Positions 8,280-18,365 of a DNA stretch of 64,000 nucleotides are shown piece by piece; positions within the stretch are counted from its first letter, which is position 1, and each line of letters opens with the position of its first letter. The DNA comes from Ornithinibacillus massiliensis (GTDB taxonomy: Bacteria; Bacillota; Bacilli; Bacillales; Amphibacillaceae): the NCBI RefSeq assembly GCF_018310345.1, contig NZ_JAGXBY010000003.1:372001-436000 (forward strand), read 5' to 3'. The notes beneath the pieces are model-generated. The model saw only the letters and a program-made list of their open reading frames with translations, searched no databases and had not been told where the DNA came from. The position numbers and the translations under genes were made by a program.

Positions 8280-8879
8280 TTAATGATAAATCTCGTAATT
8301 TTGCCCGGTTTGTGCGCCTTCTACACTTTTCCGGTAAAAAGTTGCAACTTTACTAGCTGGTACTGGTGTAAAGCCTACAAAGTATTTCTCTAGTCTCGAA
8401 AATGATTCTTCTACAATGGTCGGACTGACACTGTTGATGCGAATTCCTCTTGGCATTTCAATCGCTGCTGCTTTTACGAAGGCTTTTACTCCGCCATTAG
8501 CCATGGCAGCGGATGCTCCCATGCGAATCGGGTCATCCATCATCACACCTGTTGTTAATGTGAAGCTTCCACCATCATTTACGTAATCTAAACCTAGTAG
8601 AACTAAATTAATTTGCCCTTTTAATTTACTTTCTATCCCGCGTTCATTCTGCTCAGGAGTTAGCTCCGATACAGAAGCGAAATTGGCGCCTCCAGCGGCA
8701 TTCACGACTGCATCGACTTTTCCGATTTTTTCATACATAGCTTTAATACTGTCTGGCGATGTATTATCCACTGATACATCTAACCCATTTCGTCCAGCAC
8801 GAATTAGATCATGATGCTCTAACGCCTTACAAATCTCACTCCCAATTGTTCCACTGGCACCAACTACTATAATCCTCAT
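8280..8879 (-). CDS. Atypical short-chain dehydrogenase lacking catalytic residues (Lin1944-like)
   Basis: The 199-residue protein has the SDR nucleotide-binding motif VGASGTIGSEI at its N-terminus and the NAAGG segment after strand 4. Where classical SDRs have Tyr-x-x-x-Lys, this protein reads ASAAMANGGVKAFVKA: the Tyr aligns with Ala and the Lys with Asn, while the following helix and the INSVSP segment are kept. This is the pattern of the Lin1944 subgroup, whose function is unknown. It may bind NAD(P) without oxidoreductase activity or use a different chemistry. I prefer ATG 8879 (nine bases after AGGAG) over ATG 8885. Confidence 0.8.
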   Translation of the reverse strand: MRIIVVGASGTIGSEICKALEHHDLIRAGRNGLDVSVDNTSPDSIKAMYEKIGKVDAVVNAAGGANFASVSELTPEQNERGIESKLKGQINLVLLGLDYVNDGGSFTLTTGVMMDDPIRMGASAAMANGGVKAFVKAAAIEMPRGIRINSVSPTIVEESFSRLEKYFVGFTPVPASKVATFYRKSVEGAQTGQNYEIYH

Positions 8880-8943
8880 CGGCATATCTCCTTTTTGGAC
8901 TTTAAAATCTCCATACTTATTACTATGATGGACAGTTTGTAAA

Positions 8944-9975
8944 CTATTCCACTACATTTTCAACTATGGAAAATCTAGCACGCTCACAGTCTATTTCTGC
9001 CATTGCACCATATGGTAAAATAAACCTTGGTTCTGTGTGACCGAAGCTAAGATTATATAGCACAGGTAAATCCTCACGATTATATTCCTTCAAGACCGTC
9101 TGGATTACTTCCTGATATTCCTTATAGAATTTTTCATCCTTGGGTTTCGCTATGATCATACCATTTATACTCGCTAAAATTCCTTGCGCTCCATAATTTC
9201 GAAGCCAGTAACGTAACAGGTTCGGATGGGGTTTTTCTTCTGAGGTTTCTAAGAATAGAATACTATTGTCAAAATTATCTAAGCCTGGCCAAATGCTCGT
9301 ACCTTTCGCAAATTCCAATACTTCTACACATCCACCTATTAAGCGGCCTTGAACGACCCCTTCTCCTTGTATAACCTCATAGCCGGAATTCGGATGCATC
9401 TTCCGTTTCCTCTCCTTATTCCCTTCCTCCCAAGCAACAAACTCACTCGTCCATTCCGGTGGAGGTAAAATCTCACCAATAGGCGCACTAGAAAATAATG
9501 TACGTTGCACCATCTCTATCGTATAAGGATGCATTTCTACATTTTCTGCAAAATCTGTTAAAATAGCTGGTCCGTAGAATGAGGAAATTCCCGCTTTATA
9601 ACAGAATAAATGAGTAACCGTTGAATCAGAAAATCCCATGAAAATCTTCGGGTTCTGGTTGATTAGCTCAAAATCAATATAAGGTAATAACCGAATACTA
9701 TCATCTCCACCAATATTCGAAATAATTCCTTTAATCTCTTTATCCTGAAATGCAGTCATCAAATCTTCTGCCCGTGCTTCTGGGTTCTCATAAATATATT
9801 GACTTCCCTTTAAACTATTTGGCATCGGTACCACCTCAAGACCAAATATCTCCTCTAATCTTTTCGCACCTTGCTCGTACCGCCAGGCTATATCTTGGTC
9901 CCCGGCTCCACCCCAGGATAAGCTCACAGTTGCAATTTTATCCCCTTTATGTAGCTTTTTAGGTTTTATGACCAT
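8944..9975 (-). CDS. S66 family peptidase (LD-carboxypeptidase / MccF-like)
   Basis: This 343-residue protein fits family S66. The nucleophile Ser lies in the GFSDST elbow (about residue 117), NIGGDDSIRLLPYID precedes it, and the C-terminal FGHTEPRF carries the probable catalytic His. S66 enzymes are either cytoplasmic LD-carboxypeptidases that trim murein tetrapeptides or MccF-type hydrolases that break peptide-nucleotide antibiotics. The segment GGDDSIR is closer to the MccF-like branch, which is an inference from memory. ATG 9975 follows GGGAGGTGG at ideal spacing; an upstream in-frame start would add 20 unlikely residues. It is followed downstream by the SDR gene. Confidence 0.8.
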   Translation of the reverse strand: MVIKPKKLHKGDKIATVSLSWGGAGDQDIAWRYEQGAKRLEEIFGLEVVPMPNSLKGSQYIYENPEARAEDLMTAFQDKEIKGIISNIGGDDSIRLLPYIDFELINQNPKIFMGFSDSTVTHLFCYKAGISSFYGPAILTDFAENVEMHPYTIEMVQRTLFSSAPIGEILPPPEWTSEFVAWEEGNKERKRKMHPNSGYEVIQGEGVVQGRLIGGCVEVLEFAKGTSIWPGLDNFDNSILFLETSEEKPHPNLLRYWLRNYGAQGILASINGMIIAKPKDEKFYKEYQEVIQTVLKEYNREDLPVLYNLSFGHTEPRFILPYGAMAEIDCERARFSIVENVVE

Positions 9976-10073
9976 ACTTCCACCTCCCTCCCCTCTACTA
10001 TTCGCCGTGAAGTAGCCATATTCCTTTCTAAACAAACAAAAACCTCAGAGGATTGAATTCCCCTGGGGTAGAC

Positions 10074-11492
10074 TTATTCACCTGCTTTAGCTCTTCCTGG
10101 GTGATGATACTTGATAAAGAAAGTTAGAACTAATCCTACTGCCGCTATAATTCCAGCTACAGAAAACGCCACATTAACCCCGTGAATCACGCCATTTATC
10201 CCCTCTTCTGGGATGGCGCTACTTGTCATAATCGTAACAAGTAATGCGGTACCAATAGCACCTGCCATTTGACGAAGTGTATTATTCATTGCGGTACCAT
10301 GTGGTAGCATTTCACTAGTAAGCTGGTTTAATCCTGCTGTCGTAACTGGCATCATCACCATCGCTATACCAAGCATACGGATCGCTTGAACGGATGCGAT
10401 ATACGTGAAAGTTGTTTCTGAATTTAATACGGCTAGCATAAATGTGGTCACCGTAATGAACAAGAGACCGATTAAGGATAACCACTTTGCACCAAAACGG
10501 TCAAACAACCGTCCTGTAACAGGGTTCATCACCCCCATAATGAGGGCACCTGGTAAAATAGCCAACCCAGATTGCATTGGGGAGAATCCTAACATATCCT
10601 GCATTAATAATGGTAGAATAACGGCTCCACCGATCATGGCTAGAAATACGGTCATCCCAAGCACGGTTGTTAGTGTAAAGATTTTTTCTTTAAAAATCCG
10701 AAATTCTAAAATTGGCGTGTCTAGCTTAAGCTGTCGTAAAATAAACCAAGTCAGTATAGCCGCGCCAAGAACTATCGATAACAATACTTCAGCACTATGC
10801 CAACCACTCGAACCGGCAGTACTAAATCCGTATAATAAACCACCAAACCCTAAAGTTGATAATACGATTGATAATATGTCGACCTTAGGAAATGTTTGCT
10901 TCGTCACATTCACTAGTACAAAATACGCTAACACAATATCGATAATCACAATAGGAAGTACAACATAAAATAAACTTCGCCAAGGGTAATGCTCTATTAA
11001 ATATCCAGACAAGGTTGGTCCAATTGCTGGAGCAAAGGAAATGATTAACCCGAACAGCCCCATTGCTGAACCTCTTTTTTCAATAGGAAAAATGAGAAAC
11101 ATGATGGTTTGCATGAGTGGCATCATAATACCTGCCCCTGCTGCTTGAAGCACCCTTCCGACCAGTAATGTGAGGAACTCTGGAGCAATCGTACAAATTA
11201 ACGTACCTAAAGCAAATGAACCCATTGCTAAAAGAAATAAGGTTCTCGTTGAAAACCGAGCAATTAAAAACGCCGTAATGGGAATCATAATTCCATTCAC
11301 CAATAAAAAAATGGATTGTAACCACTGAACAGTATTATCATCAATATTTAAATCCTCTTTGATGACAGGCAACGCTGTAACTAACAGGGTCTGATTCAAA
11401 ATAGCAACAAATGCCCCTGTTAATAAAACAATTAGTAGTGGACCCTTTCGTATATTCTCTACCGAATCCACTTCATGGTGATGATGAACCAT
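10074..11492 (-). CDS. DHA2-family multidrug exporter (EmrB/QacA/LmrB type)
   Basis: A 472-residue membrane protein with about 14 hydrophobic segments. Family motifs are visible: LNQTLLVTALPVI in helix 1, the loop motif with RFSTRT, and motif C in helix 5 (FAPAIGPTLSGYL). Such pumps use the proton gradient to expel drugs and other amphipathic compounds. The N-terminus carries four consecutive His (MVHHHHEVD), which is unusual and could be a metal-sensitive segment. No regulator is adjacent. It is clearly a paralogue of the exporter at 27348-28826, sharing whole stretches of helices 1-6. Confidence 0.9.
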   Translation of the reverse strand: MVHHHHEVDSVENIRKGPLLIVLLTGAFVAILNQTLLVTALPVIKEDLNIDDNTVQWLQSIFLLVNGIMIPITAFLIARFSTRTLFLLAMGSFALGTLICTIAPEFLTLLVGRVLQAAGAGIMMPLMQTIMFLIFPIEKRGSAMGLFGLIISFAPAIGPTLSGYLIEHYPWRSLFYVVLPIVIIDIVLAYFVLVNVTKQTFPKVDILSIVLSTLGFGGLLYGFSTAGSSGWHSAEVLLSIVLGAAILTWFILRQLKLDTPILEFRIFKEKIFTLTTVLGMTVFLAMIGGAVILPLLMQDMLGFSPMQSGLAILPGALIMGVMNPVTGRLFDRFGAKWLSLIGLLFITVTTFMLAVLNSETTFTYIASVQAIRMLGIAMVMMPVTTAGLNQLTSEMLPHGTAMNNTLRQMAGAIGTALLVTIMTSSAIPEEGINGVIHGVNVAFSVAGIIAAVGLVLTFFIKYHHPGRAKAGE

Positions 11493-11700
11493 TTGGCAGC
11501 CTTCTTTCTCACTAATCTCTTATTATTGATACCACAAGAACGGATTTTTATGTCCACTTCTCTTGTTAGATTTATTTCCATATCCTTCTACATGTTAGTA
11601 GCCATCATTATAACAAATAATACTTCTGGTTACGAATTAATTTTATTCAGAGATGATTCCAATTATAATAAAAGAAAAAACGAGGGGACTTTATTTTACG

Positions 11701-12468
11701 ATGTGTCTAATCCTTTTCCAATTACATGAACACCCAACCTATAAGCTAGTTCTAGCAGCAAACCGGGATGAGTCCTATGAGCGTCCTACGCTACCCGCAC
11801 ATTATTGGGAAGACCAGCCAAATGTTTTAGCCGGTAGAGATTTAGTACAGATGGGAACATGGCTCGGCATTTCTCGGAATGGTCGAATTGCAGCCCTTAC
11901 TAATTATCGCGACCCAGCGCATATGAATCCGGGAAAAACATCCCGAGGACATATCGTATCCAATTATTTAACAGGCGATGAATCCTCCCATGACTATGTC
12001 AACAAACTACGTCATAAAAAGGATGATTTTGTTGGCTTTAATGTGCTTGTCGGAGATGGGGATCATCTAGCATATTATAACAATATTGAAGATCAAATCA
12101 CGTCACTTTCACCTGGTGTACATGGTTTAAGCAATCATTTTCTCAATACGCCTTGGCCGAAAGTAGAAAATGGTAAGAAGCGATTACATCATTATCTGAA
12201 ACAAACTGAAGTCGTGCAGACGAATGACTTATTTCAGATTCTTGCTAATGCCGAAGAAGCAGAGGAATCTATGCTTCCTAATACTGGTATTGGGCTGGAA
12301 TTAGAGAAGAAGCTTTCACCTATGTTTATTAACATTCCAGGATACGGTACGCGTTGTTCGACTGTACTTACAATTGATTACGATAATCGGGTTTCCTTTT
12401 CAGAAAGAACATTTCAAGCAGGAGAATTTATAGATGAGGTTCATGTTCAATTTCAAATAAATAGCTAG
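11701..12468 (+). CDS. NRDE family protein (TANGO2-like)
   Basis: The 255-residue protein has the family signature AANRDESYERPT near residue 20 and starts Met-Cys-Leu-Ile, which is conserved in NRDE proteins, where Cys2 is thought to become the N-terminal residue. I therefore choose ATG 11701, not an upstream start at 11653 that would add 16 residues in front. Bacterial members are uncharacterised; the eukaryotic relative TANGO2 is linked to heme and lipid handling. The Ntn-like fold suggests amide hydrolysis, but no substrate is known. It is divergent from the DHA2 exporter. Confidence 0.85.
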   Translation: MCLILFQLHEHPTYKLVLAANRDESYERPTLPAHYWEDQPNVLAGRDLVQMGTWLGISRNGRIAALTNYRDPAHMNPGKTSRGHIVSNYLTGDESSHDYVNKLRHKKDDFVGFNVLVGDGDHLAYYNNIEDQITSLSPGVHGLSNHFLNTPWPKVENGKKRLHHYLKQTEVVQTNDLFQILANAEEAEESMLPNTGIGLELEKKLSPMFINIPGYGTRCSTVLTIDYDNRVSFSERTFQAGEFIDEVHVQFQINS

Positions 12469-12548
12469 AGAATTTCATTTTCTCGTTACATCACGCTCAT
12501 TTCCGGAATAAGATGCATTAAAGGCTTTAAAACGGGTAGGTATAGCCA

Positions 12549-13115
12549 ATGAATGACAACACTCAGGAATTATTTGGTTCGTGGATACAGGCGATTGGAA
12601 CATTAATTGATGCAAGTAGTAGTACTCCCTACTATGAATTAAATGAAAGGTCCCAATCCGATTTAATTATCATTGGAAATGTCATGCAAGCAACCGGAAA
12701 TGGCTTGATTGTTGATACTGGGGAAGCCTTTAGTATAGAACAGATTGGCGGGGCTATTGAATCCCTGGGAAACATAACAGTTGTTGCCGCGATTTTATTC
12801 GAATTAGATGATAAGGCAGAGATAGAATTAACGATTAAGGGGCATTTACTTCAAGCTTTAGGAAGCCTTTTACCACCTTTTTATCTGACAGGGGATGACA
12901 AGGCATTCGATAAGGATGAAATGCTTCTAAATTTGGGTTCTATTCTCCAAGCAATCGGTAGCATCATGCAAGCCTGGGCCGGATTTCAAGCCCTTCATGC
13001 TAAAGATGGTGAAAAGATTGATTCACTTGGCGGTTGGATACAAGCTAGTGGAGCAGTTCTTCAGGCTTTAGTCGTTAGTAAAAATCAATTTGAATTTGAT
13101 AGAGAGGGAAAGTAA
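12549..13115 (+). CDS. Repetitive Gly/Gln-Ala protein with six copies of a short helical motif (DUF6944-like)
   Basis: The 188-residue product contains six copies of G-x-x-(hydrophobic)-Q-A-x-G-x-x-(hydrophobic): GSWIQAIGTLI, GNVMQATGNGL, GGAIESLGNIT, GHLLQALGSLL, GSILQAIGSIM and GGWIQASGAVL, spaced 20-40 residues apart. No signal peptide is visible. The copies look like amphipathic or membrane-associating helices. From memory this matches a Bacillaceae family annotated as a DUF6944 repetitive protein; its function is not known. It follows the NRDE gene by 80 bases. Confidence 0.75.
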   Translation: MNDNTQELFGSWIQAIGTLIDASSSTPYYELNERSQSDLIIIGNVMQATGNGLIVDTGEAFSIEQIGGAIESLGNITVVAAILFELDDKAEIELTIKGHLLQALGSLLPPFYLTGDDKAFDKDEMLLNLGSILQAIGSIMQAWAGFQALHAKDGEKIDSLGGWIQASGAVLQALVVSKNQFEFDREGK

Positions 13116-13154
13116 TTAAAAAGCCCAGGACTTCACCCCGAGCTTTTACTATTC

Positions 13155-13844
13155 CTACTGCACTCCCATAATATCCCATGCCGTTATAATACCAATTAAC
13201 GCCTCACTTCTCTCCCCATTCTCTGTAATGAGCAGGGCATCCACTCGATTTCCTTCTTCCATATTATCCTTAAATAACTCAATGGCTTCATATATAGTAG
13301 CATGCTTTGCAATAAACTCATGATTATTATCCTTCTGATAAGGCATAATTTGTTCGATTGCCACTTCTGTAATCGGTGTCTCGTTATTCTCCGCTAACCA
13401 TTTCGTTATACCATTTTCTGTAACTAGGCCTATAAAATTTATCCCATCGTAGATTGGAAATTTCGAATACCCCTTCTCCTTAACTGCCTGTAATAAGCTG
13501 GATAAGGAATCTTCTTTATCAAACGTATGTACCTCTTTTTTAAACTGAGGAATGACAAGCTTTGGCTTCGTAATCTCTCCTTCTATCTTCTCAATCTGTT
13601 CCACTATGGAATCATGTGGCTCTGCTATCACTTGGACCGTGTCCACTCGATTATGAACAATCGCATTTCTTAGCTCCGCAAACTCTAATAAATCATCTTT
13701 ATATCGCCTGATGACAGCATTATACTTTGTCAATATTCGGACAGCCTTGGAAAATCCAATCCCTTTATGACTATCTAGCTCACTATCTAATGCCTTATCT
13801 ATTCTATTAAATGAGGTAATAAATCGATCTGAGTTTCTTGGCAT
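13155..13844 (-). CDS. CBS-domain protein with helical N-terminus
   Basis: The 229-residue protein has two CBS motifs in its C-terminal half: about residues 110-155 (LLQAVKEKGYSKFPIYDG followed by FIGLVTENGITKWL) and 165-229 (ATIYEAIELF ... ALIGIITAWDIMGV). CBS pairs usually bind adenine nucleotides. The N-terminal 90 residues are helical and contain ELRNAIVHNR, a pattern seen in HEPN-like helical bundles. Together these suggest a nucleotide-sensing module on a helical partner domain. It is convergent with the repetitive protein gene and lies downstream of csaA. Confidence 0.75.
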   Translation of the reverse strand: MPRNSDRFITSFNRIDKALDSELDSHKGIGFSKAVRILTKYNAVIRRYKDDLLEFAELRNAIVHNRVDTVQVIAEPHDSIVEQIEKIEGEITKPKLVIPQFKKEVHTFDKEDSLSSLLQAVKEKGYSKFPIYDGINFIGLVTENGITKWLAENNETPITEVAIEQIMPYQKDNNHEFIAKHATIYEAIELFKDNMEEGNRVDALLITENGERSEALIGIITAWDIMGVQ

Positions 13845-13885
13845 AATACAATCTCCTTTATAGCAAAGAAAATAAGCAATGCAGT

Positions 13886-14215
13886 TTAGGATATTTTCGT
13901 TCCATTTGCGACGGTTTCATCAGGAGCAAGTAGAATAACATCATCCTCCGTAGGGACGCCACCAAGCACTAATACTTCTGATTTAAATCCCGCAATCCTT
14001 CTCGGGGGAAAATTAACTACCGCAACAACCTGACGCCCGACAAGCTTTTCAGGACTGTAGCGCTTTGTAATTTGTGCGGAGGATTGTTTAATTCCCAATT
14101 CACCGAAATCAATTTCAAGCTTAATCGCTGGTTTCCTTGCTTCTGGGAAGTCCTCTGCCTTTAAAATAGTTCCTACTCGTAAATCAAGCTTCATAAAATC
14201 TTCTATTGTAGCCAT
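13886..14215 (-). CDS. csaA: CsaA, tRNA-binding-domain chaperone
   Basis: The 109-residue protein is close to B. subtilis CsaA along its whole length, including [32 protein letters not shown] and [19 protein letters not shown]. It is an OB-fold protein of the tRNA-binding domain family with export-related chaperone activity in B. subtilis. I choose ATG 14215 (MATIEDF), which matches the B. subtilis N-terminus and lies six bases after GGGGGT; a TTG six bases earlier would be too close to the site. Confidence 0.95.
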   Translation of the reverse strand: MATIEDFMKLDLRVGTILKAEDFPEARKPAIKLEIDFGELGIKQSSAQITKRYSPEKLVGRQVVAVVNFPPRRIAGFKSEVLVLGGVPTEDDVILLAPDETVANGTKIS

Positions 14216-14438
14216 ATCCAAACCCCCATAAAATAATAATCCCCCATGTCATTACACGTGTACATGGAGGCTTTTCTCTGGTTGCAGTATCATCTATTAT
14301 GACTATTTTACAAGAGCTTATACTTTTGTTAAAGTAATTTATACTAATTAAGGGAATCCTAAGCATGTATTCTTTATTTTACTTTAAAAATATTATATCC
14401 TAGTAGTTGTGTAGGTTTAATTTCAAGGGGGATTTATC

Positions 14439-15254
14439 ATGACATTAAATAAAGCATTAACCCTAGCAGGTTCTGATACAAGTGGTGGAGCAGGAATTCA
14501 AGCAGATCTTAAAACATTCCAAGAACATGGTGTGTATGGAATGAATGCTTTAACATCGATCGTAACGATGGAACCAAATGGATGGAATCATAATGTAACC
14601 ACAATTGATGTAGATGTGGTGGAAAAACAATTAGAAACCGTACTATCAGTCGGAATCGATGCCATGAAGTCGGGTATGCTCGGTACGGTTGATATTATAG
14701 AGCTTGGTGCGAAGAAAATTACTGAGCACCAAATTGATAAATATGTACTTGACCCAGTTATGGTATGTAAAGGTGAAGATGAGCTTCTTCTTCCGGAAAA
14801 TACCGATGCAATGCGTGAAGTATTACTTCCAGTATCTTTAGTGACAACACCTAACCTATTTGAAGCTTGGCAGTTAGCACAAACTTCTGGTCCGATTAAA
14901 ACAATCGATGATATGAAGGAAGCTGCGACTAAGATTTATGAGCTTGGTGCGAAGAATGTTGTCATTAAAGGTGGACGTGCAATTCAACACGAAAATGCAG
15001 TGGATCTATTCTTTGACGGAAAAGATTTCACACTACTTGAAAGTGAAAAAATTGATACGACGTATAACCATGGTGCGGGTTGTACATTTGCAGCTGCGAT
15101 TACAGCTAATTTAGCAAATGGTCAATCGGTAAAAGATGCGGTTACAAATGCGAAGAAATTTGTTTCTGCTGCAATTAAACATGGCTGGAGACTAAATGAG
15201 TATGTTGGCCCTGTAATGCATGGTGCGTATCATAAGTTTGAGGCGAATAATTAA
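14439..15254 (+). CDS. pdxK: Pyridoxine/pyridoxal/pyridoxamine kinase
   Basis: The 271-residue protein matches B. subtilis PdxK (ThiD-like) in length and sequence: AGSDTSGGAGIQADLKTFQ at the N-terminus, DPVMVCKGEDELLLPE in the middle and YNHGAGCTFAAAI near residue 209, with the GAGC anion hole and its catalytic Cys. It phosphorylates B6 vitamers to make PLP. It appears monocistronic, with AAGGGGGA before the ATG and a strong terminator after it. ThiD is the nearest alternative, but the overall match favours PdxK. Confidence 0.93.
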   Translation: MTLNKALTLAGSDTSGGAGIQADLKTFQEHGVYGMNALTSIVTMEPNGWNHNVTTIDVDVVEKQLETVLSVGIDAMKSGMLGTVDIIELGAKKITEHQIDKYVLDPVMVCKGEDELLLPENTDAMREVLLPVSLVTTPNLFEAWQLAQTSGPIKTIDDMKEAATKIYELGAKNVVIKGGRAIQHENAVDLFFDGKDFTLLESEKIDTTYNHGAGCTFAAAITANLANGQSVKDAVTNAKKFVSAAIKHGWRLNEYVGPVMHGAYHKFEANN

Positions 15255-15282
15255 TAAGCCACATTCTATTTGGCTAAAACGA

Positions 15283-15325
15283 AAGAGATTGGGACAATAT
15301 CGCTTATCCCAATCTCTTATTCTTT
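15283..15325. terminator. Bidirectional terminator between pdxK and pbuX
   Basis: AAGAGATTGGGA (15283-15294) pairs perfectly with TCCCAATCTCTT (15307-15318), followed by ATTCTTTT. It probably also stops pbuX transcription from the other side. Confidence 0.85.
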
Positions 15326-15359
15326 TACTTCACTAATCCCTCTATAATTACCAGCGCTT

Positions 15360-16646
15360 CTAAGCTTCTTTCTCCATCATGACTGGTACTGGTTTCTTTG
15401 ATGGTAGCATGTTAAAAAGAATGTTTAATACGATTGCGGTAATACTTCCTGCTACAATCCCATTACTAGTAATAATTTGGATACTTTCTGGTAATTTTGC
15501 AAATAATTCTGGTACTACCGTAACACCAAGCCCCATTCCTATGGAACAAGCCACGATCATAGAATTACCAGTTGATTTCGAGATTTCTTTACTTATCATT
15601 TTAATTCCTTGAGAAATAACCATTCCAAACATCGCAATACTTGCCCCACCTAATACAGCATTTGGAATAATAGTAGCCAATGCTGCAATCTTCGGTACTA
15701 GTCCTAAAGCAATCAAAATAACGCCAGCTACAACAATAACTTTTCTTGTTTTAACCCCAGTAATTTGCACAAGCCCTACGTTTTGTGAAAATGTCGTATA
15801 CTGTAGCGCATTAAATAAACCACCGAGGAAAATAGCTAATCCTTCCGCACGATACCCTTTAGATAGATCTTTTTCTGTAATTTTTTTCTCTGTAATATCA
15901 CTTAATGCAAAATAGACTCCTGTAGATTCCACTAGCGAAACTAACGCCACTAATGTAAGGGTTAGAATTGGTGCCCATTCGAATGATGGTGTACCGAAAT
16001 AGAATAGCTCTGGTAAATGATAAAAGGACGCTTCTTTCACCACTGTAAAATCTACTTTCCCCAACATAGCTGCGATTATCGTTCCACCGACTAAGCCGAT
16101 TAAAATAGAAATAGAGCGCAGATAGCCTTTTGTAAAACGATACATGAGGATAATAAAAACTAATGTTCCAAATCCTAATGAAATGTTAAGCATTGAGCCA
16201 AAATCTCCTGCATCCTGCCCACCACCAAGGTTGTTTATCGCAACTGGAATTAAAGTGACCCCAATAATCGTTACAACGGTTCCTGTTACAATTGGTGGGA
16301 ATAAACGGACAAGCTTCCCAAAAATTCCACTAACTAATACAACAATCAAACCTGAGGCGATAATAGCACCATACATCGCATTAATCCCATACTGACTCCC
16401 AATCGCAATCATTGGTCCCACTGCAGTAAACGTACACCCCAGTACAACCGGTAAGCCAATCCCGAAGAACCGGTTAGAGACGACCTGAAATAAGGTTGCT
16501 ACCCCGCACATTAAAATATCAATCGCAACTAAATAGGTTAGCTGCTCTGGTGTTAGACCAAGTGATGAACCGACAATAAGTGGAACTAAAATTGCCCCCG
16601 CATACATTGCTAATACATGTTGAATACCTAGTGTTGCTGTCTTCAT
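15360..16646 (-). CDS. pbuX: Xanthine permease
   Basis: A 428-residue NCS2-family nucleobase:cation symporter with about 12-14 hydrophobic segments. The N-terminal QHVLAMYAGAILVPLIVG and the central signature QNVGLVQITGVKTRKV with preceding LVESTGVYFALS are typical of uracil/xanthine permeases. It starts three bases after the xpt stop, in the same order as the B. subtilis xpt-pbuX operon under a guanine riboswitch, so xanthine import is the likely role. Confidence 0.93.
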   Translation of the reverse strand: MKTATLGIQHVLAMYAGAILVPLIVGSSLGLTPEQLTYLVAIDILMCGVATLFQVVSNRFFGIGLPVVLGCTFTAVGPMIAIGSQYGINAMYGAIIASGLIVVLVSGIFGKLVRLFPPIVTGTVVTIIGVTLIPVAINNLGGGQDAGDFGSMLNISLGFGTLVFIILMYRFTKGYLRSISILIGLVGGTIIAAMLGKVDFTVVKEASFYHLPELFYFGTPSFEWAPILTLTLVALVSLVESTGVYFALSDITEKKITEKDLSKGYRAEGLAIFLGGLFNALQYTTFSQNVGLVQITGVKTRKVIVVAGVILIALGLVPKIAALATIIPNAVLGGASIAMFGMVISQGIKMISKEISKSTGNSMIVACSIGMGLGVTVVPELFAKLPESIQIITSNGIVAGSITAIVLNILFNMLPSKKPVPVMMEKEA

Positions 16647-16649
16647 CCA

Positions 16650-17449
<800 letters not shown>

Positions 17450-17473
17450 GAAAATAATATGAAATTGTTTATT

Positions 17474-17502
17474 AGTATACGAACAATTTTCGACAAAATC
17501 AA
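17474..17502 (-). promoter_or_regulatory. Probable sigma-A promoter of xpt-pbuX
   Basis: On the minus strand TTGATT (17502-17497), a 17-base spacer, then TATACT (17479-17474), about 25 bases before the purine aptamer. Confidence 0.65.
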
Positions 17503-17640
17503 TAGTAAATTTAAAATAAAAAGATTCAGATTTTAACAAATGACTTCACTAATAATGCTTACATGGCTAGCAAAGCCTATACTATCACACTTTTTCTTTA
17601 TTCATCATTAACTATTGATAAGAAAAGGGGAGATCGTAAT

Positions 17641-18273
17641 ATGGCTAGTGTTGACGTGATCATCTCAGGAATCATCGCATTTGCATCAACCAACTTAGAT
17701 GATATGATCGTCTTGATGTCTTTGTATTCCATGAGAAATAGTAGCTTTAAAACACATCATATCGTTATCGGACAATATTTAGGGATTGGTCTGTTAACAT
17801 GCTTTAGTATCATCGTTGCTTTTGGTCTCTTACTGTTTCCCGAACACTGGATTGGTCTATTAGGACTTATTCCCATATTCATCGGAGTTCATATGTTCTT
17901 GAATAACTTTCGAAATGCTAAATCAAGCCTAGTTGAAGGAGAAAAACCAGTATTAAAGCTTCACCCAAGGAACTCTTTTTTAAATAATACGTTTCTAGTA
18001 GCGAGCATTACCATTGCAAATGGTGGGGACAATATTGGTATATATATCCCTTTCTTTGCGCTGTATTCTCTATCCCAAATACTCGTCATTGTCGTTATCT
18101 TCAGTATCCTTATTGCGGTTTGGTGTTATATTGGCTTCAGATTAGCAACACTACCTATAATTAAAAAAGCCGTTGAAAAATACGGTGGCATCGTTATCCC
18201 CTTTGTGTTTATCGGGATTGGAATTCATGTGATTATCTCGAGCGGGACTTGGGAACACTTTCTTAACAGATAG
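17641..18273 (+). CDS. CadD-family cadmium-resistance-type transporter
   Basis: The 210-residue membrane protein has about six hydrophobic segments. Two acidic motifs of the family are visible: STNLDDMIVLM near residue 18 and IANGGDNIGIYIPFF near residue 124, placed symmetrically in helices 1 and 4. CadD-family proteins (LysE superfamily) export Cd2+ or related cations or organic amines. I choose ATG 17641 with AAAGGGGAGAT upstream over an in-frame start 26 codons earlier. No metal-sensing regulator is adjacent, so the substrate is uncertain. Confidence 0.8.
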   Translation: MASVDVIISGIIAFASTNLDDMIVLMSLYSMRNSSFKTHHIVIGQYLGIGLLTCFSIIVAFGLLLFPEHWIGLLGLIPIFIGVHMFLNNFRNAKSSLVEGEKPVLKLHPRNSFLNNTFLVASITIANGGDNIGIYIPFFALYSLSQILVIVVIFSILIAVWCYIGFRLATLPIIKKAVEKYGGIVIPFVFIGIGIHVIISSGTWEHFLNR

Positions 18274-18306
18274 GAAAATATAAAATCTTTCCACCGGCAT
18301 AAGAAA

Positions 18307-18355
18307 AAACTACCACATTCGCTAACACTCTAGTGAATGTGGTAGTTTATTTAAA
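18307..18355. terminator. Bidirectional terminator
   Basis: AAACTACCACATTC (18307-18320) pairs with GAATGTGGTAGTTT (18335-18348). It lies between the convergent cadD-like and SgrR-like genes, with AT-rich flanks on both sides. Confidence 0.8.
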
Positions 18356-18365
18356 CATCCGTCTA

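Noticed and set aside
10405..10968. 187-residue frame on the plus strand inside the DHA2 exporter
   Set aside because: It is the antisense shadow of a clear 14-helix transporter.
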